Assembly (NCBI GenBank): GCA_011046405.1
Contig: DSAR01000226.1
Coordinates: 1 to 12,415, forward strand
Length of the DNA stretch: 12,415 nucleotides
Source of the DNA: Chloroflexota bacterium
GTDB lineage: Bacteria; Chloroflexota; Anaerolineae; B4-G1
Direction: 5' to 3'
Part shown: piece after piece, positions 1 to 5,915 of the stretch
Numbering within the stretch: position 1 is the stretch's first letter
How the letters are laid out: each line of letters starts with the position of its first letter
The notes under the pieces: generated by a model
The model's input: only the letters and a program-made list of their open reading frames with translations
What the model was told of the DNA's origin: nothing
Database searches by the model: none
Program-made: the position numbers and the translations under genes

Positions 1-515
1 TCCTGCTGGCCGCCGCCGACACATTCCGGGCGGCGGCGATGGACCAATTGGGCATCTGGGCCGGTCGCGCTGGCGTCAACGTCATCACCGGGGCGGTAGG
101 CGGCGATCCGGGCGCCATCGTCTACGACGCGCTACAAGCGGCGCAATCCCGCCAAGCTGACATCGTCATCGTCGATACCGCCGGTCGCTTGCACACCCAG
201 TACAACCTGATGAGCGAGTTGCGCAAGGTGCACAAAGTCGCGGCTAAGAACGTCCCCGACGCGCCCCACGAGACGCTGCTGGTGCTCGACGCCACCACCG
301 GGCAAAACGCGCTGGCCCAGGCCGAGCACTTCCAGAAAGCGGTCGACGTGACCGGCGTGATCCTGGCCAAACTGGATAGCACCGCCCGGGGCGGCATGGT
401 CTTCGCCGTCGCCCGCGACCTGGGCCTGCCAATCCGTTTCGTGGGCGTCGGCGAAAAGATAGAAGACCTGGCCCCCTTCGACGCCGACGCCTTCATCGAC
501 GGCCTATTCGACTAA
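1..515 (+). CDS. ftsY: Signal recognition particle receptor FtsY, C-terminal part (5' end outside window)
   Basis: The open frame runs from the window edge (first full codon at base 3) to TAA at 513-515, so only about 170 C-terminal residues of the NG domain are present. FtsY is the SRP-family GTPase that docks ribosome-nascent chain-SRP complexes at the inner membrane for co-translational insertion. Visible family signatures are DTFRAAA near the start, DTAGRLH (the G3 region), an ATTGQNA segment, the KLDSTARGG guanine-specificity region and the C-terminal GVGEKIEDLAPFDA. The GEK(I/L)xDLxxFD ending distinguishes FtsY from Ffh, which would continue into a Met-rich M domain. The frame ends cleanly after the G domain, as expected. 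It is followed by prfB in the same direction after a 63-bp gap with short repeats. Confidence 0.97.
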   Translation, partial: LLAAADTFRAAAMDQLGIWAGRAGVNVITGAVGGDPGAIVYDALQAAQSRQADIVIVDTAGRLHTQYNLMSELRKVHKVAAKNVPDAPHETLLVLDATTGQNALAQAEHFQKAVDVTGVILAKLDSTARGGMVFAVARDLGLPIRFVGVGEKIEDLAPFDADAFIDGLFD

Positions 516-520
516 CCAAA

Positions 521-567
521 TACCAACCTACCATATACCAATATACCAATTTACCAACCTAGCAACC
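521..567 (+). repeat. Six degenerate 8-bp TACCAACC-type tandem units between ftsY and prfB
   Basis: After the ftsY stop the sequence reads TACCAACC, TACCATA, TACCAATA, TACCAATT, TACCAACC, TAGCAACC. That is six consecutive units of 8 bp (one of 7), ending exactly at the AGGAGG ribosome binding site of prfB (568-573). This is AT-richer than the flanking genes and has no coding signal. It fills almost the whole intergenic gap, so it probably forms the spacer before the prfB translation start. No function can be read from it. A slippage-generated spacer or an unstructured leader ahead of the Shine-Dalgarno is the simplest view. Confidence 0.8.
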
Positions 568-578
568 AGGAGGACACT

Positions 579-1671
579 TTGGAAGAGATTAACGAACGAT
601 TGACCGCATTACAGGAAAAATTAAACCTCATCCGGAGGCGTCTTTGACCTTCCAGCGAAAGAAGAAGAGATCGCGCGGCTAGAAAAACGGGCCAGCGCCC
701 CAGACTTCTGGGACGATCCCCAGACGGCTCAACAGGCGATGCAGCGGTTATCCAGCTTGAACGAAGAAAAAGCGCTGTGGGATCAATTCACCCACCGGGT
801 GCAGGATAACCTCGAACTCGTCACCCTGGGAGATGAGAGTCTGGCGGAGGACCTCTCCGCCGAGACCGAAACCCTGGAACGAGAGATGGAAAAGTTGGAG
901 TTCCAACTGCTCCTCTCAGGCCCCCACGATCGCAGCGACGCCATTCTCGCCGTCCACGCTGGCGCCGGGGGCACCGACTCCCAGGATTGGGCCGAGATGC
1001 TGCTCCGGATGTACCTGCGATGGGGCGAGGCCCAGGGACACAAAGTCGAAATCGTGGATCAGATCGCCGGTGAAGAGGCTGGCATCAAGCGCGCGATGGT
1101 GGCCCTTTCTGGTCGCTACGCCTACGGCTATTTGCGCGCCGAGCGTGGCGTGCACCGTCTGGTCCGGCTCTCCCCCTTCGACGCCGCTCACCGCCGGCAC
1201 ACCTCGTTCGCCCTGGTCGAGGTCTGGCCAGACCTAGGTGAGGAGGTCTCCGTATCCATCGACCCAAACGATCTACAAATCGACACATTCCGGGCGTCGT
1301 CGGCCGGGGGACAGCACATGCAAAAGAATGAGACCGCCGTGCGCATCACCCACCTGCCCACCGGGATCTCGATCTCATGCCAAAACGAACGCTCGCAATC
1401 CCAAAACAAAGAGACGGCAATGCGCGTGTTACGCGCGCGCCTCATCCAATTGGAAGAGGAGAAGCTGCAAGAAGAGATCGACGAACTGAAAGGCGAGCAC
1501 GTGGACGCCGGTTGGGGCAACCAGATTCGTTCCTACGTCCTTCACCCATACCAGATGGTCAAAGATCATCGCACCAACCACGAGACCGGAAACATCCAGG
1601 CCGTGCTGGACGGTCAATTGAATGAATTGATGGAGGCCTACCTCCGGCATACCCTGGGCGACGAACGTTAG
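579..1671 (+). CDS. prfB: Peptide chain release factor 2 (RF2), expressed by programmed +1 frameshift
   Basis: RF2 recognises UGA and UAA in the ribosomal A site and triggers peptide release. Translation starts at TTG 579, 5 nt after a strong AGGAGG (568-573). It reads 22 codons to an in-frame TGA (645-647) and continues in the +1 frame from GAC at 646 to TAG at 1669-1671, giving about 363 residues, close to the usual 365. The UGA-reading SPF tripeptide is at bases 1171-1179 (residues 198-200). The GGQ catalytic motif is at bases 1306-1314 (residues 243-245), followed by HMQKNETAVRITH, the RF2-type context. An N-terminal helical domain (LEKRASAPDFWDD) precedes these. A reading that starts at the internal ATG at 739 would miss the first 53 residues. 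The gene ends in TAG, a stop read by RF1 rather than RF2. It follows ftsY and precedes an uncharacterised gene by 35 bp. Confidence 0.97.
634..648 (+). promoter_or_regulatory. prfB: prfB programmed +1 frameshift site (internal SD, CTT TGA C)
   Basis: GGAGG at 634-638 lies 3 nt before the slippery CTT (642-644), which is followed by the in-frame stop TGA (645-647) and C (648). This is the conserved RF2 arrangement: an internal Shine-Dalgarno-like element, then CUU UGA C. When RF2 is scarce, the ribosome pauses at UGA, tRNA-Leu slips to UUU, and the +1 frame is read, so RF2 controls its own level. Both frames agree with RF2 protein sequence on either side of the shift, so a sequencing error is unlikely. 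Confidence 0.96.
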
Positions 1672-1706
1672 ATCAAGAGCTTCCTGAAACCGAACAAGGA
1701 GAAAAA

Positions 1707-3002
1707 ATGAGCAAAAAGAAATCCTCCACAGAGCGCTCCAAGCGACCCGCCTCGAAAGGCCGGGAGCCCCAGGTGGGGCCCCAGGTGGGGCCCCAGGTGG
1801 GGCCGCAGAAGGGACCGCAAAAGGGGCCAAAGAGTGGGCCAAAGAGTGGGCCACAGAAGAGCAAGCCTTCCCGTTCCACCCCCAGCGGCCGGCCCGCCTC
1901 CAGCCACAAGGCTGCTGCAATCGCCGGGGCCACCGCGGCAGGCGCCGTCGGCGCAACTGCGGCCGCAACTGCGGCCGGGGAAGAGTGGCGCAGCAAACTC
2001 GACAGATTGCAGTCCGATTTCAACAGGTTGCACGACGAGATGCTGCTAACCAGCATCCACGACGAGACATCCGAAATTCAGACGACGCTCTCGATGCTGC
2101 CCACCCAGATCGAAATGTTGCGTAATCGAGGTTACGTCTTCCGCAACTACCTGGAACGCAAGATCGAGGTCTTGGCCACGCAGTGGAACGAATCGCAGAG
2201 CCGAATATCCCAAGAGGTCGATCGCCGTTCGAGGGAATTGACGATGGATTCCGCCACCGCCGAGCGCGCCATCCAACAGGCGATGAGCGGTAACCCATCT
2301 CAACTGATGCGGGCCGAGAGCGCCGTCAATACGCTGGAAAGCAAGGTGCGGGCCGCCCAATCGGCCATCGGGGCGATGTACAACTCGCTCCAACAGAACC
2401 TCGATCAAACCCGCTCCCAGGTCGAAGAGGCGAAGACGCTCCTCGACCGGATCGACGAGGCCAGTTTCCAACTCCACCCTGCCGAGGACCCGGTCGCATC
2501 CTGCAAGGCGCAATACATCGGGCGCGGCGACGAAACCCCTGAAGGCATCCTCTACCTCACCGACGAACGCCTGCTCTTCGAGCGCAAGGAGGAGGTCGCC
2601 ACGAAGAAAGTGCTCTTCATCACGACCCAGAAAGAGACCGTCCAGGAGTTCATCTTCGACGTGACCGTCGGGCAGATCGACGAGGTCAACGCCACCGACC
2701 AACGCAAGTTCCTGAAACGTAAGGAGATGCTGGAACTGTTATTCTCGCCGGACGCCGACCTCAACGGGGCCACCCTGCGGCTCATCAACGCCAAAAACGA
2801 GGATTGGGCGATGCTGATCGGGCGGGTCAAGTCGGGCGAGATCGACAAGGAACGCACGCAGCCCAAGGACGAGGCGGTCGTGGAAGCGGCCCAGTCGGCG
2901 CCGACCAAGTGCACGACTTGCGGCGCGACGCTCTCCACCAAGATCGTGCGGGGAATGCGCGAGATCTCGTGTGAGTACTGCGGCTCGGTGATTCGCCTGT
3001 AA
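1707..3002 (+). CDS. Uncharacterised coiled-coil protein with GRAM/PH-like region and C-terminal zinc ribbon
   Basis: The product has 431 residues. ATG 1707 follows AAGGAG (1696-1701) with 5 nt spacing. I do not recognise a named family. Visible layout: a Lys/Arg/Ser-rich start (1-20); a proline-glycine 4-residue repeat tract (21-52, PQVG/PQKG/PKSG); an Ala/Gly-rich, mildly hydrophobic stretch (about 69-90) that could be one membrane segment or a flexible linker; a long helical, probably coiled-coil part (about 92-255); a beta-rich part (about 263-375) with a GILYLTDERLLFE signature like GRAM or bacterial PH domains; and a zinc ribbon with C402xxC405 and C422xxC425. GRAM/PH-like folds often bind lipids or protein partners, but that is an analogy only. 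The gene sits between prfB and tilS in the same direction, with gaps of 35 and 15 bp, so it is probably co-transcribed. Confidence 0.85.
   Translation: MSKKKSSTERSKRPASKGREPQVGPQVGPQVGPQKGPQKGPKSGPKSGPQKSKPSRSTPSGRPASSHKAAAIAGATAAGAVGATAAATAAGEEWRSKLDRLQSDFNRLHDEMLLTSIHDETSEIQTTLSMLPTQIEMLRNRGYVFRNYLERKIEVLATQWNESQSRISQEVDRRSRELTMDSATAERAIQQAMSGNPSQLMRAESAVNTLESKVRAAQSAIGAMYNSLQQNLDQTRSQVEEAKTLLDRIDEASFQLHPAEDPVASCKAQYIGRGDETPEGILYLTDERLLFERKEEVATKKVLFITTQKETVQEFIFDVTVGQIDEVNATDQRKFLKRKEMLELLFSPDADLNGATLRLINAKNEDWAMLIGRVKSGEIDKERTQPKDEAVVEAAQSAPTKCTTCGATLSTKIVRGMREISCEYCGSVIRL
1767..1862 (+). repeat. Eight 12-bp in-frame tandem units coding a PQVG/PQKG/PKSG tract
   Basis: Eight consecutive 12-bp units start at 1767. 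The first three are identical (CCCCAGGTGGGG). They are followed by two PQKG units, two PKSG units and a last PQKS unit. Each unit is exactly four codons, so copy-number change would not break the frame. The tract encodes a basic, proline- and glycine-rich and probably disordered N-terminal tail (residues 21-52). Identical neighbours next to diverged ones fit repeated slippage or unequal exchange. Confidence 0.9.
1953..1976 (+). repeat. Perfect 12-bp tandem duplication in the Ala-rich segment
   Basis: GCAACTGCGGCC occurs twice back to back (1953-1964 and 1965-1976) in the part of the gene coding the Ala/Thr-rich stretch near residues 83-90. It has the same period (12 bp, four codons) as the PQVG tract about 90 bp upstream, but an unrelated sequence. 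Confidence 0.8.
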
Positions 3003-3017
3003 CCGCTCAATTGACGT

Positions 3018-4715
3018 ATGGCTGATTGGCTGGCGCGGGTGCGGAAGTTCAGCGATACACACGGCCTGCTGGCATCGGGCGACGGCGTGATCGTCGGCGT
3101 CTCCGGCGGGCCAGACTCGCTCTGTCTGCTCCACGCGCTGACCCGCCTGAAGGAGACATACGATCTGACCCTCCACGTCGCCCACCTTCACCACGGCGCA
3201 CGGGGGAGCGACGCCGATGCCGACGCCGAGTTCGTGCTTCACCTGGCATCTGAGTTCGACCTGCCGGTCACCGTAGAACAACGGGACGTTCCAGCCCTGG
3301 CCCACACCCACAAAATGGCGTTCGAGGAGACGGCCCGGCGTGTACGCTACGCATTCCTGGCCCAATTGGCCGAGAAACACGGCGCCCGCAAGATCGCCGT
3401 GGGACACAACGCCGACGACCAGGCCGAGACGGTTCTGATGCACTTCCTGCGCGGCGCCGGCCCGACCGGGTTGCGGGGCATGCTGCCGCTCACACCCCTG
3501 AAGGATTATCGCCTGCTCGAACCCTTTTACGCTCGCCCCACCCCACCTGACGATACCCTCACCGCACCGCCTGACGTCAGCATCATCCGCCCCCTGCTCA
3601 ACGTCTCCCGGGCCGAGATCGAGCAATACTGCGCCGAGCACGATCTCTCCCCCCGCTTCGACCGCTCCAACCTGGATACCACCTATTTCCGCAACCGGTT
3701 GCGCCACGAACTCATGCCCCTGCTGGAAACCTACAATCCCAACATCCGCGCCCGCCTGTGCCACACCGCTGACGTCATCGCCGCCGATTACGAACTGATA
3801 GCAAAGTTGCGAGCGCAAGCGTGGGAGGAGGTCGTGCGAGAGGAGAGCGCGGGCGGATGGACAGCATCCGCGCGTGTCATCTTCGACCAGGCCGGGTGGC
3901 GGGCGCTGCCGGTCGCGCTCCAGCGGGCCACGTTGCGCCGGGCGACCTATCGCCTGCGCCGGAGCCTGCGCGACGTCGATTTCGTCCACATCGAGAACGC
4001 GCGCGAGATTGCACTGCGGGGCGAGACCGGCGACCAGGCGACGCTGCCGATGAATCTGGCACTCACCGTCGGTTACGAGACCCTCACCGTCGGCGACGCC
4101 GGGGCCTTTCCCACACCGCTCCCCGACGACGAGCCGCTGCTCCACACAACTCACCCGGTGGACGTGTCGATCCCCGGCGTCACGCCGTTGCCCCAATCGG
4201 AATGGCGCTTGCGAGCGGAGATTCTGATCGGATGGAAATCGCCGCACCTGGAACAGGAGATCCTATCCAACACCAATCCCTGGACCGCCTACCTGGACGC
4301 CGACGCGCTCGCTCCCTCCGTCGTGCTCCGCCCCCGACGACCGGGAGACCGCTTCTATCCCCAGGGCATGCGGGGACATAGCGTCAAGTTGAGCGCCTTT
4401 ATGATCAACCTCAAGATTCCCCAGGCATGGCGAGATTACGTGCCCCTCCTGGTGGCGGGGGCGGATAGACAGCATCCGGCGGATAGACAGCATCCGGCGG
4501 ATAGACAGCATCCGGCGGATAAAAAGCATCCGGCGGATAGACAGCATCCGGCGGATAAAAAGCATCCGGCGGATAAAAAGCATCCGGCGGACATCGTGTG
4601 GGTGTGCGGGCGTCGCATCGGCGAGAAAGCGGCCATTGGGCCAGAAACCCAACGGGTCGTGAAGCTGTGCTTCGAGCGAAACGGCTGTCCTGGCCAAAAA
4701 GCACGTCCGTTCTAA
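3018..4715 (+). CDS. tilS: tRNA(Ile)-lysidine synthetase TilS with a repeat insertion in its C-terminal domain
   Basis: TilS uses ATP and lysine to turn the wobble C34 of tRNA-Ile(CAU) into lysidine, switching decoding from AUG to AUA. It is normally essential. The PP-loop ATPase motif SGGPDS is at residues 29-34. GHNADDQAET (129-138) and FRNRLRHELMPLL are typical of the catalytic and middle domains. The C-terminal domain has RPRRPGDRFYPQGMRG followed by KLSAFMINLKIP. The product has 565 residues. Between LLVAG and IVWVCGRRIGE, normally nearly contiguous in this family, sit seven copies of a 6-residue unit ADRQHP/ADKKHP (482-523), 42 residues that keep the frame. No clear Shine-Dalgarno precedes ATG 3018, 15 bp after the upstream stop, so translational coupling is possible. 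The start is supported by the match of residues 5-34 to the TilS N-terminus. The gene looks functional. Confidence 0.95.
   Translation: MADWLARVRKFSDTHGLLASGDGVIVGVSGGPDSLCLLHALTRLKETYDLTLHVAHLHHGARGSDADADAEFVLHLASEFDLPVTVEQRDVPALAHTHKMAFEETARRVRYAFLAQLAEKHGARKIAVGHNADDQAETVLMHFLRGAGPTGLRGMLPLTPLKDYRLLEPFYARPTPPDDTLTAPPDVSIIRPLLNVSRAEIEQYCAEHDLSPRFDRSNLDTTYFRNRLRHELMPLLETYNPNIRARLCHTADVIAADYELIAKLRAQAWEEVVREESAGGWTASARVIFDQAGWRALPVALQRATLRRATYRLRRSLRDVDFVHIENAREIALRGETGDQATLPMNLALTVGYETLTVGDAGAFPTPLPDDEPLLHTTHPVDVSIPGVTPLPQSEWRLRAEILIGWKSPHLEQEILSNTNPWTAYLDADALAPSVVLRPRRPGDRFYPQGMRGHSVKLSAFMINLKIPQAWRDYVPLLVAGADRQHPADRQHPADRQHPADKKHPADRQHPADKKHPADKKHPADIVWVCGRRIGEKAAIGPETQRVVKLCFERNGCPGQKARPF
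3853..3871 (+). repeat. Perfect hairpin in tilS matching the downstream 18-bp repeat unit
   Basis: GCGGATG (3853-3859), loop GACAG (3860-3864) and CATCCGC (3865-3871) form a 7-bp perfect stem with a 5-nt loop. Bases 3853-3870 match the downstream repeat unit of 4461-4478 at 17 of 18 positions (G instead of A at position 7). Here the DNA is read in another frame (GGWTASA) than in the repeat (ADRQHP), so the likeness is at DNA level, not protein level. Confidence 0.75.
4461..4586 (+). repeat. Seven 18-bp tandem repeats (minisatellite) inside tilS
   Basis: There are seven exact 18-bp units with no indels. Type A is GCGGATAGACAGCATCCG (ADRQHP). Type B has AAAAAG in place of AGACAG in the middle (ADKKHP). 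The order is A A A B A B B, then a partial GCGGAC. Within each type the units are identical, so the array is recent or being homogenised. Each unit carries the 5-bp arms CGGAT and ATCCG, and the unit junction is a further palindrome. The period of six codons leaves tilS in frame for any copy number. Confidence 0.95.
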
Positions 4716-4746
4716 GGCCAGCCACTGTGAATTCGAAGGGGGATTT

Positions 4747-5458
4747 TTGAAAGATTTCATTCACAAATCCAGACATTCCTGAAGCGCATCCAATACGATA
4801 TTGGCGTAGTGGTGCTGTTTGCGGTTTTGACAGGCATGTGTATCACACGCCCACTTTCAACTTGCGCCCTGGGTTGAATGTAATCACCTTCGATTCGAAA
4901 GAGCCGGCCACGCTGGTCGTCGGCGATCCCAAATGCGCCGGTCCCGCGCGGCTGATGGGATCAGAGTGTAATACCCATTTAACCCTGGAACGAAGTTTGA
5001 GCATCCTATTTCAAGACATCAGCGTGGTCGATGAGGGCATAACGCCTGTGGACGTGCCCCTGAGCGACGGCGTAACCCTGTTAGGGTATCAATGTTCAGG
5101 CGAAGCCCTGCCCAGGCAGCGGATCGAGGTACTGTTGTACTGGCAAACTCGCGCGCCGCTGACCGTGGATTACACGACCTTTATTCATTTGATTGACCCG
5201 ACGACCGGGACGTTGATCGCGCAGTTCGACAATCCGCCCGTGGATGGCCTTGTTCCGACATCGAAGTGGACCGTAGGCGATGTGATGGTGACCCGGATGA
5301 TGCTCGAATTGCCCTCGGAGATGCCCCCCGGTAACTACGATCTGCTGGCGGGTATGTACACGTATCCTGACCTGGTGCGTTTGCCGGTCTGGTCTGAACG
5401 CCCCTTTTCCGAACATGGCCTGGTGTGGTTATTATCCCTGGATGTAGCGCTGCGCTAA
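4747..5458 (+). pseudogene. Remnant of a membrane glycosyltransferase-like gene (start, first membrane segment and C-terminal domain only)
   Basis: Three coding pieces in three frames read as parts of one broken gene. First, AAGGGGG (4736-4742) precedes TTG 4747, which reads 11 codons (LKDFIHKSRHS) to TGA at 4780. Second, the frame from 4776 gives FLKRIQYDIGVVVLFAVLTG, like a first transmembrane helix. Third, from about 4838 (GTG) an open frame of 206 residues runs to TAA at 5458. This last part resembles the C-terminal beta-sandwich of large Chloroflexota membrane glycosyltransferase-like proteins: VTLLGYQCSGEALP, then VLLYWQTRAPLTVDYTTFIHL, then PTSKWTVGD and PPGNYDLLAGMY. The hundreds of residues of multi-pass membrane core expected between are missing. 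An alternative is that 4838-5458 is translated as a small standalone beta-sandwich protein, but it has no clear ribosome binding site. The domain likeness comes from recall, without an alignment. Confidence 0.6.
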
Positions 5459-5864
5459 CCCGTTGGGCGAGTGATCACCACAAAAAGGGCGACGACCGAC
5501 GAGCGTGTGGCAACCGGCCGGGCAGATTGCCAGTCGAGAATCTACAACCGTGCACCCTCATCACCAATCGCATAGAGTCTAGTTTTTGGGGGTCAATTAC
5601 AAAAGACCTATCCGTAGCTCACGCACCGCGCGCTGGACAAAATAGGGCCTAACCCATGGGATCCTTGCACAGCAAGCAAGAATTTGGCGGTCGACGATTT
5701 CTTATTGGATCTGGCTCTGCCAGGTTAGGGAACAAGGTATCCTTACCCCCGAAGTTGAAACTGCGATGATTCTTTGGGATTTCGCATGGTCGCGGTGAGA
5801 GATTCGTGGCGAAAAATTGACCGCTCGCCAAGCCAACGATGCGAACTAGCAGAGAGCCGCTGCG
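5459..5864. other. Intergenic stretch without a supported gene
   Basis: About 400 bp between the pseudogene and the short ORF before the amidohydrolase. Open frames here are short, on either strand, and show no recognisable motif. The frame of the amidohydrolase stays open back to a TTG at 5774, but that extension does not look like protein. A 7-bp inverted pair (CCTAACC at 5648-5654, GGTTAGG at 5723-5729) is the only symmetry noticed. No convincing promoter or terminator was found. Together with the pseudogene this looks like a decayed region. Confidence 0.5.
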
Positions 5865-5915
5865 ATGAAGAACTTCTACGATATGGCTGGTATGAAAAAA
5901 GGGGACGAGCAATGA
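5865..5915 (+). CDS. Possible 16-residue leader peptide or gene remnant overlapping the amidohydrolase start
   Basis: ATG 5865 opens MKNFYDMAGMKKGDEQ and stops at TGA 5913-5915, overlapping the amidohydrolase ATG (5912) in an ATGA arrangement typical of translational coupling. The amidohydrolase ribosome binding site lies inside it. The upstream frame closes at a TAG five codons before the ATG, so it is not the intact 3' end of a longer gene. It may be a chance ORF, a coupling leader, or the tail of a lost gene. The ribosome binding site is weak. Confidence 0.25.
   Translation: MKNFYDMAGMKKGDEQ

Noticed and set aside
2739..4247. 502-codon open frame on the minus strand opposite tilS
   Set aside because: It is antisense to two well-supported plus-strand genes in GC-rich DNA, with no recognisable domain and an Arg/Gly-rich composition typical of shadow frames.
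4461..4586. CRISPR array
   Set aside because: The units are contiguous 18-mers without unique spacers and translate in frame inside tilS.
4263..4776. Minus-strand open frames across the tilS repeat array giving RRMLSI or PPDAVY repeats
   Set aside because: They are the complement of the in-frame 18-bp array, which lacks stops in several frames. They have no family signature, and tilS on the plus strand explains the region.
4827..4832. Perfect -35 hexamer TTGACA upstream of the 206-codon frame
   Set aside because: No acceptable -10 hexamer lies 16-18 bp downstream, and the bases code for the membrane-helix remnant (VLTG).
5649..5912. 87-codon minus-strand frame in the gap before the amidohydrolase
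   Set aside because: No ribosome binding site, no motif, and it overlaps the amidohydrolase leader. It is likely a chance frame.
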